From positions 372,001-436,000 of the forward strand of contig JADJQY010000004.1 in assembly GCA_016712505.1 (NCBI GenBank): a stretch of 64,000 nucleotides of DNA, given 5' to 3'. The notes below the pieces were generated by a model. It did not search any database and had not been told where the DNA came from. It worked only from the letters and a program-made list of their open reading frames with translations. Below, in pieces: positions 27,855 to 36,630 of the stretch. Source of the stretch: Candidatus Eiseniibacteriota bacterium. Lineage in GTDB: Bacteria > Eisenbacteria > RBG-16-71-46 > CAIMUX01. The position numbers and the translations under genes are program-made. Position 1 is the first letter of the stretch; every line of letters starts with the position of its first letter.

Positions 27855-29849
27855 CTACGATTGCGGTCCGAGGCGATCGACGAAGGTCCGCCACTCGATC
27901 GAGGGGAGGCTCCGGTCGACGCCATCTACCAGTTGCTGATGCAGCAGCTGGGTCGAGAGGACTCCAACCACCGCCATGTTGTCGGCATTCGAGAACTGGC
28001 CGTCCTCGCTCCGTTCCCGGCACTTCCGCCAGAGTCGCTCCACCACCTCGGGATCGAAGAGGCCGATGCGCGCGACCTCCTCCGGCCGGAGGGCGGCCGC
28101 GACATATTCCGGGGTATCGGGGCCGACGAAGGAGAGGGCATCCGGAGCGCGATACGGTTGCTTCTTCCGTTCGAGAATCGATTGCGGCACGAGATCCCGC
28201 GCCGCCTGCTTCAGCACCCGCTTCTCGTCCAACCCGCGCAGCTTGTACTCCGCCGGCAGCGAGTTGGCCAGGGCGATCACCTCGGAATCGAGGAACGGGA
28301 ACCGCCCCTCGACGGAGTGCGCCATCAACATCCGGTCTCCCTGCGAGGAGAGAAGGTAGCCGGAGAGCAGGGTTCGCACCTCGAGATACTGATCCTGGGC
28401 CAGGAACGACCAGCGCGGAAACTCGGGCGGAAGGGACGCGAGCAGTTCCCCCACCACATCCGATCCGCGCACCGCTTCCCGGACGGCGGGCGCAAAGAGG
28501 CGCTTCAGCGCCGCGGTTCCCTGCCAACGGGTGTCGTGCGCAAAACCGGGGTCGCGCCATCCGGAGAGGTTGCGTCCGAAGAACTGCCGGGCCATCGCCT
28601 GCTGCGAGACCGGGGAACGCTGCAAGTAGGGGTAGAGCCGCTCGAGCAAGCGCGGCCGCCAGAGCGATTGCGGCGCGCGGGCCCAGAACCGCCGGACCTT
28701 CGCTTCGCGGAAGAGGTCGTAGCCGGCGAACATCTCGTCCGCCCCTTCGCCGGTGAGCACCACCTTGATTCCATGCGCGCGCACCAGCGCGGAGAGGAGG
28801 AAGAGTGGCGCCGGCGCGGTGCGGAGGATCGGACGCTCGGTGTGCGCGATCACCTGGGGGAAGACCCGCGCGATGTCGGCCCGTGACACCACCACCTCGT
28901 GATGATCGCTCTCCAGGCGGCTCACCATCTCGCGCTGGAATCCGGTCTCGTCGTACTCCGCGTCCTGGAAGCGAAGCGAGAAAGTCTGGAACCGCGAGCC
29001 CATGGCACGCAGGCCGAGGGCCGCAACCAGCGAGCTGTCGAGGCCACCGCTCAAGTAGCTGCCGACCGGCACGTCGGCGCGGAGCATGCGCAGGCGGGTC
29101 GCCTCCTCGAGCGCGTGGCGTACGGCTTCGGCTGCATCCTCGGGCGTGCCGCGGAAAGCCCCTTCCTCACCGAGCGGGTAGCGGGCCTGGAAGTGGGGTT
29201 GCTCGCGCCATCGGCCCGCCTCGTACACTCGCAGATATCCTGGGCGCAGCTCCTCTACCCCAGTGAAAACGGCGCGCGGCGGGACCACGGTCCAGAAGGA
29301 GAAGGTCTCCTCCAGGGCCAGCGGGTCGATCCGGCGGGGCAGGTTCGGATCGGCGGCGAAGATCGCCTTCACCTCGCTGGCGAAGTAGAGGCGCCCTCCG
29401 TGCTCGGACAGATAGAGCGGCACGATGCCGACCGCGTCGCGCGCCAGGACGAGTCTCCGGCCATCCCAGAGGCCGAGGGCGAATTGCCCGTTCATGCGCG
29501 CAAAGGCCGCGAGCCCCCAGGCACGGTACGCCTCGACGATCACCTCGGTGTCGCTCTGCGTGCGGAAGCGGTGGCCGAGGGCCTGGAGTTCCGCGCGCAG
29601 CTCGACGTAGTTGAAGATCTCGCCGTTGAAGGCGAGCCAATGTTCACCCGTCGCGTCGGAGAGCGGCTGCTGTCCCGTCGCCACGTCGATGATCGAGAGG
29701 CGCGCGTGGCCCAGACCGCATCGCTCGTCGCGATAGAGACCGAACTCGTCCGGCCCGCGATGCCGGAGCGCGCCGACCATGCGAGTGAGCGCGTCGATGC
29801 CGGGCGCCTCGCGCTCGGTCAGGTTCAGGATCCCCGCGATGCCGCACAT
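27855..29849 (-). CDS. Glutamine-dependent asparagine synthetase-type amidotransferase
   Basis: A 664-residue AsnB-family protein. Met-Cys-Gly-Ile-Ala-Gly places the glutaminase Cys at residue 2. Arg-His-Arg-Gly-Pro-Asp-Glu near 30 and Ala-Phe-Asn-Gly-Glu-Ile-Phe-Asn near 73 complete the class II amidotransferase domain. The synthetase half has the PP-loop Leu-Ser-Gly-Gly-Leu-Asp-Ser-Ser near 268 and Gly-Glu-Gly-Ala-Asp-Glu-Met-Phe near 365. It moves glutamine ammonia onto an adenylated carboxylate. Because it sits between a NadE-like enzyme and an AMP ligase/ACP pair it may amidate a pathway intermediate and not free aspartate; AsnB paralogues in surface-polysaccharide loci do this. The NadE-like gene ends 28 bases upstream. 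Confidence 0.88.
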   Translation of the reverse strand: MCGIAGILNLTEREAPGIDALTRMVGALRHRGPDEFGLYRDERCGLGHARLSIIDVATGQQPLSDATGEHWLAFNGEIFNYVELRAELQALGHRFRTQSDTEVIVEAYRAWGLAAFARMNGQFALGLWDGRRLVLARDAVGIVPLYLSEHGGRLYFASEVKAIFAADPNLPRRIDPLALEETFSFWTVVPPRAVFTGVEELRPGYLRVYEAGRWREQPHFQARYPLGEEGAFRGTPEDAAEAVRHALEEATRLRMLRADVPVGSYLSGGLDSSLVAALGLRAMGSRFQTFSLRFQDAEYDETGFQREMVSRLESDHHEVVVSRADIARVFPQVIAHTERPILRTAPAPLFLLSALVRAHGIKVVLTGEGADEMFAGYDLFREAKVRRFWARAPQSLWRPRLLERLYPYLQRSPVSQQAMARQFFGRNLSGWRDPGFAHDTRWQGTAALKRLFAPAVREAVRGSDVVGELLASLPPEFPRWSFLAQDQYLEVRTLLSGYLLSSQGDRMLMAHSVEGRFPFLDSEVIALANSLPAEYKLRGLDEKRVLKQAARDLVPQSILERKKQPYRAPDALSFVGPDTPEYVAAALRPEEVARIGLFDPEVVERLWRKCRERSEDGQFSNADNMAVVGVLSTQLLHQQLVDGVDRSLPSIEWRTFVDRLGPQS

Positions 29850-29877
29850 TGGTGATCGTCCCGATTCCCGACCTGCC

Positions 29878-30852
29878 CTAGCCGCGTCCGACGGGGTGGA
29901 CGAGGAGCGGCGAATGATGAAGGTAGCGGGAGGCGCGCCGCTTCGCCTCGATGTCCTTGTAGACCCGCTCGACCTGCTCAGTCGAAAGACCGATCACCGG
30001 AGCGACCTCGGCCGCGGGGACCTGGTGATTCACGCCGTAGAGGCAGAGGTCCATGCGGTCGTAGGGCAGGGCGAAGTAGAACTCCTCCTGGGTCTGCGCC
30101 ATCGAGTAGGTATCGGTGGTGGGCGGACGGCTGCGGATTTCCTCCGGCACCCCCAGGTGCTCGGCGAGCTGGTAGACCTGCGTCTTGTAGAGGTGCGCGA
30201 TCGGCTTGAAGTCGGCCGCACCATCCCCCTGTTTGACGAAGAACCCCTGGTCGTACTCGAGCAGATTCGGCGTGCCGGCCACGGCGTAGTTGAGCCGATC
30301 GGCGTGGTAGTACTCGAGCATCTTCCGCACTCGCTGCTTGAAGTTGGTCGCAGCGACCAACTGCAGGTAGGGCGCGACCGGCAGCCGCTCGGTCCGTTGC
30401 TCCCCCGCGGGAGCCTGCACGGTGAGCTGGAAGAAATTGAGTCGATCGCTGTCCAGGATCGAGGGGAGGGTGAGCTTGCACTTCCACCCCTCCCCGTACT
30501 CCGGAAACACCTGCCGGATCGCTTCGACCTGGCGGGCGTAGCAGCCGGCCCCATTCAATGCGCCCGTGATCTCCTCGATCACGGTCGCCACCCCGGCCGA
30601 TTCCGCCGCCATCCGACCCAGACGCAGTGAGTCATCCGAGGAATCGCGCTCCGGCATGAAGAGCCCAAACACCCGATCCGCCCCCAACGCCGCTGCGCAG
30701 AGGTGTACCACGACCGAGCTGTCGACTCCGCCCGAGAGGCCAAGTACGGCTCCGCGGCGCCGCAGGTCACCTAGCACCTGTTGGCGGATCGCCGCCTGGA
30801 TCTCTGCTGCGACCGCCGCGGCATCGATCCGCAGCACATCCTTGCTGAACAT
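29878..30852 (-). CDS. NadE-type NAD+ synthase or NadE-like amide ligase
   Basis: A 324-residue N-type ATP pyrophosphatase. The PP-loop Leu-Ser-Gly-Gly-Val-Asp-Ser-Ser is near residue 39, with Gly-Asp-Gly-Ala-Ala-Asp-Phe-Lys-Pro-Ile and Tyr-Lys-Thr-Gln-Val-Tyr near 210-225, the ammonia-dependent NadE pattern. There is no glutaminase domain, so ammonia must come from elsewhere. It is about 50 residues longer than E. coli NadE (275), with inserts near 110-150. NAD+ synthesis is possible. Clustering with AsnB, an AMP ligase and an ACP, with only 28 bases to AsnB, raises the alternative that it forms a different amide bond in that pathway. First gene of the cassette. Confidence 0.75.
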   Translation of the reverse strand: MFSKDVLRIDAAAVAAEIQAAIRQQVLGDLRRRGAVLGLSGGVDSSVVVHLCAAALGADRVFGLFMPERDSSDDSLRLGRMAAESAGVATVIEEITGALNGAGCYARQVEAIRQVFPEYGEGWKCKLTLPSILDSDRLNFFQLTVQAPAGEQRTERLPVAPYLQLVAATNFKQRVRKMLEYYHADRLNYAVAGTPNLLEYDQGFFVKQGDGAADFKPIAHLYKTQVYQLAEHLGVPEEIRSRPPTTDTYSMAQTQEEFYFALPYDRMDLCLYGVNHQVPAAEVAPVIGLSTEQVERVYKDIEAKRRASRYLHHSPLLVHPVGRG

Positions 30853-31145
30853 GGATTCCTTTCCATCTGCCGTGTACGGGGCAGTTTACTCCGGGCATGG
30901 GAGGTATCGACCGTTTCGTCCCGGATCCTGGGCGAAATCTACCCGGCGGGAGCGGGTCCCGGGCCACGAAAACCACCCTCCGGCCAGCATTGCACCTGGG
31001 CCAAGCCTCGCCTAGGATCGCCCTCCCTGGACGGGGGAGGGCTGTGCGTGGGATGGCGATCGGGTCCGAGGCTGCAGCGGATGGAATTCTCCGGCGCCGA
31101 TCTCGGCGGAACCGGACTGTGAGCGCCGCAGCTCCGCAGGCGAGT

Positions 31146-33062
31146 ATGGGGTCTCGCCGCGGCGGCCCGCGAGATCGAGGCCTGCTGCTCCCGGCGGCCC
31201 CGCTTCCGAACGCGCACCGCGTGCTTCTCTTCGTTCTGTTCGCTCTGGCCATCGTCCTTTCGCTGAAGCAGGTGGGGGCCGAGGACACCGGGTTTCATCT
31301 GCGGACCGGCGAGTGGCTGCTCGAGGGAAAGGGCTGGCCCGGACACGACCCATTCACCTTTACGGTGAGTGATCGCCCGTACACCGACACGAGCTGGGGC
31401 TACGATCTTCTCCTCGCGCTGATCAACCGCACCACTGGACCCGCGGGCATGGTGTTCGCCCACATGTTCCTGGTCCTCGGCATCTTCGGCCTGCTCTACC
31501 GAACGGCCCGCCTCGCACCGGCCGACCCGACGCTTCTCCTGGTGGTCTTAGGGATTGGAATCGTTGCCTGCGAGATGCGCTACCAGGTCCGGCCCGAACT
31601 GGTGTCGTACTTCCTCCTCACGCTCGAGCTGTCGCTCCTCCACCGGCACGCCACGGGCAAGCGTACGAATCTGAAGTGGTTGCCGGTGATTCACCTCGCC
31701 TGGGCAAATCTGCACAGCTTGTACATCCTAGGTTGGGGGGCAATCCTCTGTTTCGCCATCGGCCTCTGGATCCGCGATCGGAAGCTGGACCGGGACCTCA
31801 TGCGCTACGGCTGCGCCAGCGTGGCGGTGGCCTTGCTCAATCCGTACGGAGTGCAGGGGGTTCTCTTTCCGTTCACCCTGGCTACCCGGATGCGGGAAGA
31901 GAACGCCTTCGCCCAGTCGATCAGCGAGTTCGTCTCTCCCTGGCAGCTTGGGCTCTCGCAGCAGTACCCGTTCTATCCCCGGATCCCGGTCTGGCTGTTC
32001 CGCGCCTTCGCCGTTCTGGTCGGGCTCTCCCTGGTTCCTCTCGCTCGACGGCGCCGGTTTCCCGCGATCCTGCTCGCCGGCGGGTTCCTCGCCCTCTCCG
32101 CCACCATGATTCGGAATGTCCCGTTGCTCGTGGTGGCGGCGCTACCCGGGGTCGTCTGGGCCTTTCCCATCGAGCGTCGTTTCGAGCTCTGGGGAGTGCA
32201 CACCCGCCTGCGCCGTGCGGTGCTCTGGTCGCTGATCTCGGTGACCGGCCTGAGCGCCTGCAGCCTGATCCTCCGCACGGTGAACGACGCCTACTACGTC
32301 GACAGCCGACGGACGGAGCGGTTCGGACTCGACTGGAATCGGCTGAGCCTACCGCTTGGAGTTGCCGAGTACGCCTATCGCGTCGATCTGCAAGGGCACA
32401 TGCTCAACCACCTCAACTTCGGCGGACACCTGATGTGGGCCCTGAGGCAACCGGTCTTCATCGACGGAAGGCTCGAGGTGATCGGAGAGGATTTCTATCG
32501 CTACTATCTCAGTGCGATGTCCGGCACCGAGGCGATGGAAGGCGCGGTGGCGAAGCACAATCTGCGCTGGATGACCTTCCCGTATGTGACCAATCCGAAA
32601 CTGCTCGGGCGAGTGAGCCGGGATCCACGTTGGCAGCTCGCTTATGTAGATGAGGTCGGCGTGGTGTTCCTGCGCGCCGACCATCCGTCACGGCTCGACG
32701 CGTCGATCTCGTTCCCGCCCGGCCCGCCGGTCATTCCCACGTCCCTTCCGGGCCTGGGGGGATCACGTCGGCGCGCACCGCTCGAACGCTGGCTCCGCGG
32801 TCATTTCACCCCGCAGACGTTTCCTTCGTTCGACTTCAATCTCGGGCTCTTCCACCTTTACCGGGGGGAGCTGGGTCTGGCCGCGGGGCGGTTCGCCGAC
32901 GCCATTCGGGCCTCGGACGGCGACTACTACGAGATCTACAACAATCTCGGGGCGGTACTGTTTCGCCTGGGGCAGGTCGAGGAGGCGCGCGCCTGCTACC
33001 AGGTCGTCCTGTCCGAGGAGCCCGGCAACACCATCGCGCGCGAGCGGGTCGCAGCCCGCTAG
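31146..33062 (+). CDS. GT-C-like polytopic membrane protein with C-terminal TPR
   Basis: About 638 residues from the ATG at 31146. The first helix begins around residue 20; after it Glu-Asp-Thr-Gly-Phe-His-Leu-Arg-Thr-Gly-Glu-Trp-Leu-Leu resembles the first outer loop of GT-C glycosyltransferases and related proteins, with the acidic residue in the usual place. Eight to ten helices run to about 440, then a soluble part (about 450-580) and a TPR-like end (Tyr-Asn-Asn-Leu-Gly-Ala-Val-Leu-Phe-Arg-Leu-Gly-Gln-Val-Glu-Glu-Ala). The start is uncertain: the frame is open to 30897, with GTG at 31119 and ATG at 31053 as alternatives. Family unknown beyond this; lipid-linked sugar transfer is a guess. 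Converges on the thioesterase gene with 5 bases between. Confidence 0.62.
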   Translation: MGSRRGGPRDRGLLLPAAPLPNAHRVLLFVLFALAIVLSLKQVGAEDTGFHLRTGEWLLEGKGWPGHDPFTFTVSDRPYTDTSWGYDLLLALINRTTGPAGMVFAHMFLVLGIFGLLYRTARLAPADPTLLLVVLGIGIVACEMRYQVRPELVSYFLLTLELSLLHRHATGKRTNLKWLPVIHLAWANLHSLYILGWGAILCFAIGLWIRDRKLDRDLMRYGCASVAVALLNPYGVQGVLFPFTLATRMREENAFAQSISEFVSPWQLGLSQQYPFYPRIPVWLFRAFAVLVGLSLVPLARRRRFPAILLAGGFLALSATMIRNVPLLVVAALPGVVWAFPIERRFELWGVHTRLRRAVLWSLISVTGLSACSLILRTVNDAYYVDSRRTERFGLDWNRLSLPLGVAEYAYRVDLQGHMLNHLNFGGHLMWALRQPVFIDGRLEVIGEDFYRYYLSAMSGTEAMEGAVAKHNLRWMTFPYVTNPKLLGRVSRDPRWQLAYVDEVGVVFLRADHPSRLDASISFPPGPPVIPTSLPGLGGSRRRAPLERWLRGHFTPQTFPSFDFNLGLFHLYRGELGLAAGRFADAIRASDGDYYEIYNNLGAVLFRLGQVEEARACYQVVLSEEPGNTIARERVAAR

Positions 33063-33067
33063 CCCGA

Positions 33068-33535
33068 CTACCAGCGGTGGTAGGCGGGATGTCCCTCCCG
33101 CACCGCCACGAAGGTGCCGCGACAAGTAGCGGTGACCTTTCCCCCGCACTCGATCGTCCCCTCGACCACCACGCGGTCGGCCCCGACCTCGACCGCGCGA
33201 CTGCGCAAACGGAGCGGCAGATGCGAGTCGGTCGGGCGCTTGAGCCCGATCGCGTACTCCGCGGTGACGGTGCAAGGGGGGGTCGCGAGCCCCTGGGTCG
33301 ACATGAGGGTGTAGGCCGCCGTCCAGTTGCAGTGACAATCGAGCAGGGTGCCGATGATCCCTCCACTCACCACCCCCTCGAACGCCTCGTGGTGGGGGGC
33401 CGCGTGCCACTCCGCGACGACTTCGTCGCCGCTCACGAACGAGCGCACCCGGAGGCCGAGTTGATTTGCCGGACCGCAGCCGAAGCAAGCGTTGGCCGGA
33501 GCGTACTGCTCCTGCAGGCAGGGAGATTGGCTCAT
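33068..33535 (-). CDS. PaaI-type hotdog thioesterase
   Basis: A 155-residue hotdog-fold protein. Cys-Phe-Gly-Cys-Gly-Pro-Ala-Asn-Gln-Leu-Gly-Leu near residue 17 and His-His-Glu-Ala-Phe-Glu-Gly-Val-Val-Ser-Gly-Gly near 48 match the PaaI thioesterase group that hydrolyses acyl-CoA or aryl-CoA. The Gly-Gly-Ile-Ile-Gly-Thr-Leu-Leu-Asp helix carries the likely catalytic Asp. It has the Cys-rich N-terminal signature of a PaaI subgroup whose substrate is unknown. A cytosolic role in CoA recycling is most likely. Confidence 0.82.
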   Translation of the reverse strand: MSQSPCLQEQYAPANACFGCGPANQLGLRVRSFVSGDEVVAEWHAAPHHEAFEGVVSGGIIGTLLDCHCNWTAAYTLMSTQGLATPPCTVTAEYAIGLKRPTDSHLPLRLRSRAVEVGADRVVVEGTIECGGKVTATCRGTFVAVREGHPAYHRW

Positions 33536-33592
33536 GGAACTCCTCGCATCCCGGGGCGGGATTGCCCTCGTCGCCGCCGGGGGGAACGGAAA

Positions 33593-33615
33593 CGCCCGAC
33601 CGAAAGGGCCGGGCG
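33593..33615 (-). terminator. Candidate intrinsic terminator of the thioesterase-cyclophilin interval
   Basis: On the minus strand, CGCCCGGCC pairs with GGTCGGGCG (one G-T) around a five-base CTTTC loop and is followed by TTTCC. It lies 65 bases past the stop of the cyclophilin gene and before the thioesterase start, so it would end the cyclophilin transcript. Confidence 0.6.
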
Positions 33616-33679
33616 CCGCGTGTTTCCGCTCGGGCGCGACCGACGCCCTACGAGGCGCGGCGATCGCCCGAAACGCTAG

Positions 33680-34348
33680 CTACTTCACCTCGACGGTGAG
33701 CTTCTCCATCTTGAGCGGCTCACTCGTGGCGCCGCTCTGCGAACCCGCCGCCTCCAGCTTCTTCAGCGTTTCCATCCCTTCGACGATCTCGCCGAAGATG
33801 GTGTGCTTGCCGTCGAGCCACGGGGTCGGCACGAAGGTGAGGAAGAACTGGCTGCCGTCGGTTCCGGGGCCGGCATTGGCCATCGAGAGCAGTCCGCCCT
33901 TGTCATGCTTCACCGTGTCCTTGAACTCTCCCGCGAACTGATAGCCGGGACCCCCACGACCGTTGCCGAAGGGATCGCCGCCCTGAGCCATGAATCCGGA
34001 GATGACCCGGTGGAACGAGATCCCGTCGTAAAAGCCGAGCTTGGTCAGATAGAGGAAGTTGGTCACATGATTGGGCGCCACGTCGGGGCGGAACTTGATC
34101 AGCATCTCACCCTTGTTCGTGACCATGCGCACGAAGTACTTCTTCTTTGCGTCGTACACCACGCCGTCGGGGAACTTCGGCAGACTGCTCTTCCACGAGG
34201 GCTGCGTCTTGTCGATCTTGGCGCCGGAGATGAACGCGTCGATCGCGGCAATCGCGCCATCCTCGGTCGGCACGGCATCGGCTCCACCCGCCACCATCGC
34301 GAGCGCGAGCGAGGCGGTCATGATCACTCCCATCCAAGCGGACTTCAT
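33680..34348 (-). CDS. Exported cyclophilin-type peptidyl-prolyl isomerase
   Basis: A 222-residue protein with a signal peptide (about residues 1-25, ending Gly-Gly-Ala-Asp-Ala), so it works in the periplasm. The cyclophilin core follows from about 70: Ala-Pro-Asn-His-Val-Thr-Asn-Phe, Tyr-Asp-Gly-Ile-Ser-Phe-His-Arg-Val-Ile-Ser-Gly-Phe-Met-Ala-Gln-Gly-Gly-Asp with the catalytic Arg, and Gly-Ser-Gln-Phe-Phe-Leu-Thr near 168. It helps fold exported proteins by proline isomerisation. The ATG has AGGAGGA upstream. Stands alone, with its own terminator. Confidence 0.92.
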   Translation of the reverse strand: MKSAWMGVIMTASLALAMVAGGADAVPTEDGAIAAIDAFISGAKIDKTQPSWKSSLPKFPDGVVYDAKKKYFVRMVTNKGEMLIKFRPDVAPNHVTNFLYLTKLGFYDGISFHRVISGFMAQGGDPFGNGRGGPGYQFAGEFKDTVKHDKGGLLSMANAGPGTDGSQFFLTFVPTPWLDGKHTIFGEIVEGMETLKKLEAAGSQSGATSEPLKMEKLTVEVK

Positions 34349-34628
34349 CCCGATTCCTCCTCTTCTAGATCGTGCGCGCGGACGGGACCTTCCCTCCGAG
34401 CAGAATCTCCGGCGGCCCGTTCCAAACCCTCAGCCGACGGAAAAGTTGCGCCGCCCGGCCGCATTCCCTGGAGCGGCGCGAGCCCGGGAGACTCTAATCG
34501 AACCCGGGCCGGGCCGGAAGTCGGTTCCTCTGCGCCCCAAGCGGTGGTTCGAGGCGGCGTTCGGCCGCGCGAAGACCTTGCACCGCCGAGGCTTGCGTCG
34601 GAGGTGGTGGGGCTGCGAACCTGTCCCC

Positions 34629-35531
34629 ATGCCGGAACTTCCCGATGTCGCGTTGTATCTCGAGGCCCTCGAGGCCCGCACCGTCGGGGCGAGGCTGGAG
34701 CAGATCCGCCTGGCCAGCCCCTTCGTCCTCCGCTCCTTCGAGCCTCCGCTCGAGGCTGCGGCGGGGCGAACCGTGCTCGGGCTCCGGCGGGTCGGCAAGC
34801 GGATCGTCTTCGCGCTCTCGGAAGATCTCTTTCTCTCGATCCATCTGATGATCGCCGGTCGCTTCCGCTGGAAGGAGGCGGGGACGAAGATACCAGGCAA
34901 GCTCGGCCTGGCCGGGTTCGACTTCTCGACCGGCACCCTGCTCTTGACCGAGGCCTCCCAGAAGAAGCGGGCGGCGATCCATCTGCTTCGAGGCGAATCT
35001 TCCCTGCGCGCGCTCGACGCCGGCGGGATCGAGCCACTCGAGGCCACCGTCGAGCAGTATGCGGCCGCGCTCCGGCGGGAGAATCACACCATCAAACGAT
35101 CGCTCACCGATCCCCGCCTGTTCGCCGGCATCGGCAATGCCTACTCGGACGAAATCCTGCACCGCGCACGGATGTCCCCCCTGCGCCTCACCCGCCGCAT
35201 GTCCGACCTGGAGATCGAAGGGCTGCGCACGGCCACGCAGGCAACCTTGATCGTATGGATCGAGCGACTGCGGCAGGACACCGGGGACCGGTTCCCCGAG
35301 AAGGTCACCGCCTTCCGGCCGGAAATGGCCGTCCACGGCCGGTTTCGTCAGCCCTGCCCGGTCTGCGCCACACCGGTCCAGCGGATCGTCCACGCCGAGA
35401 ACGAATCGAACTACTGCCCCACCTGTCAAACCAAGGGGAAGCTCTTGGCCGACCGCGCCCTGTCACGGCTGTTGCGCGGCGATTGGCCGAAGTCATTGGC
35501 CGAGCTCGAGGAGATGAAGTCCCGCGGTTGA
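34629..35531 (+). CDS. Fpg/Nei-family DNA glycosylase
   Basis: A 300-residue DNA repair enzyme. Met-Pro-Glu-Leu-Pro-Asp places the catalytic Pro2 and Glu3 correctly, which fixes the start at 34629 although the frame is open much further upstream. Gly-Asn-Ala-Tyr-Ser-Asp-Glu-Ile-Leu near 172 is the helix-two-turn-helix. The zinc finger is Cys-Pro-Val-Cys near 240 and Cys-Pro-Thr-Cys near 263. It removes oxidised bases and nicks the strand; the balance between MutM- and Nei-type substrates cannot be told by eye. It differs slightly in the lysine after the Glu (Pro-Asp-Val rather than Pro-Glu-Val), as in endonuclease VIII-like members. Confidence 0.9.
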   Translation: MPELPDVALYLEALEARTVGARLEQIRLASPFVLRSFEPPLEAAAGRTVLGLRRVGKRIVFALSEDLFLSIHLMIAGRFRWKEAGTKIPGKLGLAGFDFSTGTLLLTEASQKKRAAIHLLRGESSLRALDAGGIEPLEATVEQYAAALRRENHTIKRSLTDPRLFAGIGNAYSDEILHRARMSPLRLTRRMSDLEIEGLRTATQATLIVWIERLRQDTGDRFPEKVTAFRPEMAVHGRFRQPCPVCATPVQRIVHAENESNYCPTCQTKGKLLADRALSRLLRGDWPKSLAELEEMKSRG

Positions 35532-35556
35532 TCTCCCCCGCCGCGGGCGAACGCGA

Positions 35557-36630
35557 TCACCCCGCGGATTCTTCGATCGCCTGGAGTGTCCGGGTGAGTC
35601 GAGCGCGCTCCCGACGGTAGAGCCAGGAGAGTCCGCGATCCCACCCGCACGCCAGGGAGGTGGCGGCGATCAGCTCGCGGACCTCCTGTCGGGTGATCCG
35701 CGCCTTTCCCGCCAGCACGCGCTCCTGCGCGCAGACCCGCTCCAGCGTGCGCACGGCGAAGAATGTGGGCCAGAGGCAGAAGAGGCGGACGCGCGGCGCA
35801 TGCCGGGGCAACAACAGGGTGAACTCGTGCGCCTGGTCGAGATACTCCGCCGCCTCCCGGGCGAGATCGGCGATCACCCGACGCGCGGCCGGTTGATGGG
35901 CGGGCAGATCGAGGTCGACCAGGGTCGTCCCGCGCCGCCGGGCTGCCTCCTCGGGAACATAGCTCCAGCCGCGTCGGCGATCCTCGGCCACGTCCTGAAG
36001 GATGTTGGTGAACTGGAGCCCCAGCCCGAATGGGGAGGCGAGGGCAGTCAGGCGCGCCAGCGAGGGTTGAAGACTCCGCCCGAGGTGGAGCGCGAACAGC
36101 TCGGTCAGCAGGTGTCCCACCGTTCCCGCGACGTAGTAGGCGTAGAGCCTCAGCTCTTCGCGCGTCTCGAGCACGAAGCGGACGGTGCCCGGGGGAGTGC
36201 CCGGGTCCCGGAGCTCGCGGCCCACATAGCTCGCCATCCCGAGCGCCATGGCCTGGATCCAGCGAGAGAGGATCTCACGCTCGGCCCCGGGCAGGGCGGC
36301 GTAGGCGCGGAAGACCACCTCGCGCTCGGCGAGCAGGCGTGATCCTCCGGCGGGATCGGCCGCGCCGAGGAAGGCCGAATCGATCATCGCTGCCATCTCG
36401 GTCGGCTTCGGATCGACCAGGCTCATGCCGAGCAACTCCAGCTGCGCGATTCGGCGCGCCGGGTCGAGTGCGGTGGCGTCTTCGAACAGGTCAGCCAGCC
36501 GGCAGAGGAGGTAGGCGATGGTGATCGGATCGCGCAGCTGGTTCGGAAGCGCGCGAATGGTGAGCGCAAAGGTCCGCGAGACGTCCGGAAGGAGTTCGCG
36601 ACAGCGAGCGACGTCCGAGCCGAGACTCAC
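35557..36630 (-). CDS. Squalene/phytoene synthase family protein
   Basis: A 357-residue prenyltransferase-fold enzyme joining two allylic diphosphates head to head. First Asp motif: Leu-Ala-Asp-Leu-Phe-Glu-Asp-Ala near 48. Second: Thr-Asn-Ile-Leu-Gln-Asp-Val-Ala-Glu-Asp-Arg-Arg-Arg-Gly near 212. Tyr-Tyr-Val-Ala-Gly-Thr-Val-Gly-His near 160 is the active-site helix. The length and the Tyr-Tyr-Val-Ala pattern favour squalene-type over phytoene-type. A GTG start overlaps the Maf stop (GTGA), so translation is coupled. No hopanoid cyclase or desaturase lies nearby, so the end product is open. Confidence 0.85.
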   Translation of the reverse strand: MSLGSDVARCRELLPDVSRTFALTIRALPNQLRDPITIAYLLCRLADLFEDATALDPARRIAQLELLGMSLVDPKPTEMAAMIDSAFLGAADPAGGSRLLAEREVVFRAYAALPGAEREILSRWIQAMALGMASYVGRELRDPGTPPGTVRFVLETREELRLYAYYVAGTVGHLLTELFALHLGRSLQPSLARLTALASPFGLGLQFTNILQDVAEDRRRGWSYVPEEAARRRGTTLVDLDLPAHQPAARRVIADLAREAAEYLDQAHEFTLLLPRHAPRVRLFCLWPTFFAVRTLERVCAQERVLAGKARITRQEVRELIAATSLACGWDRGLSWLYRRERARLTRTLQAIEESAG

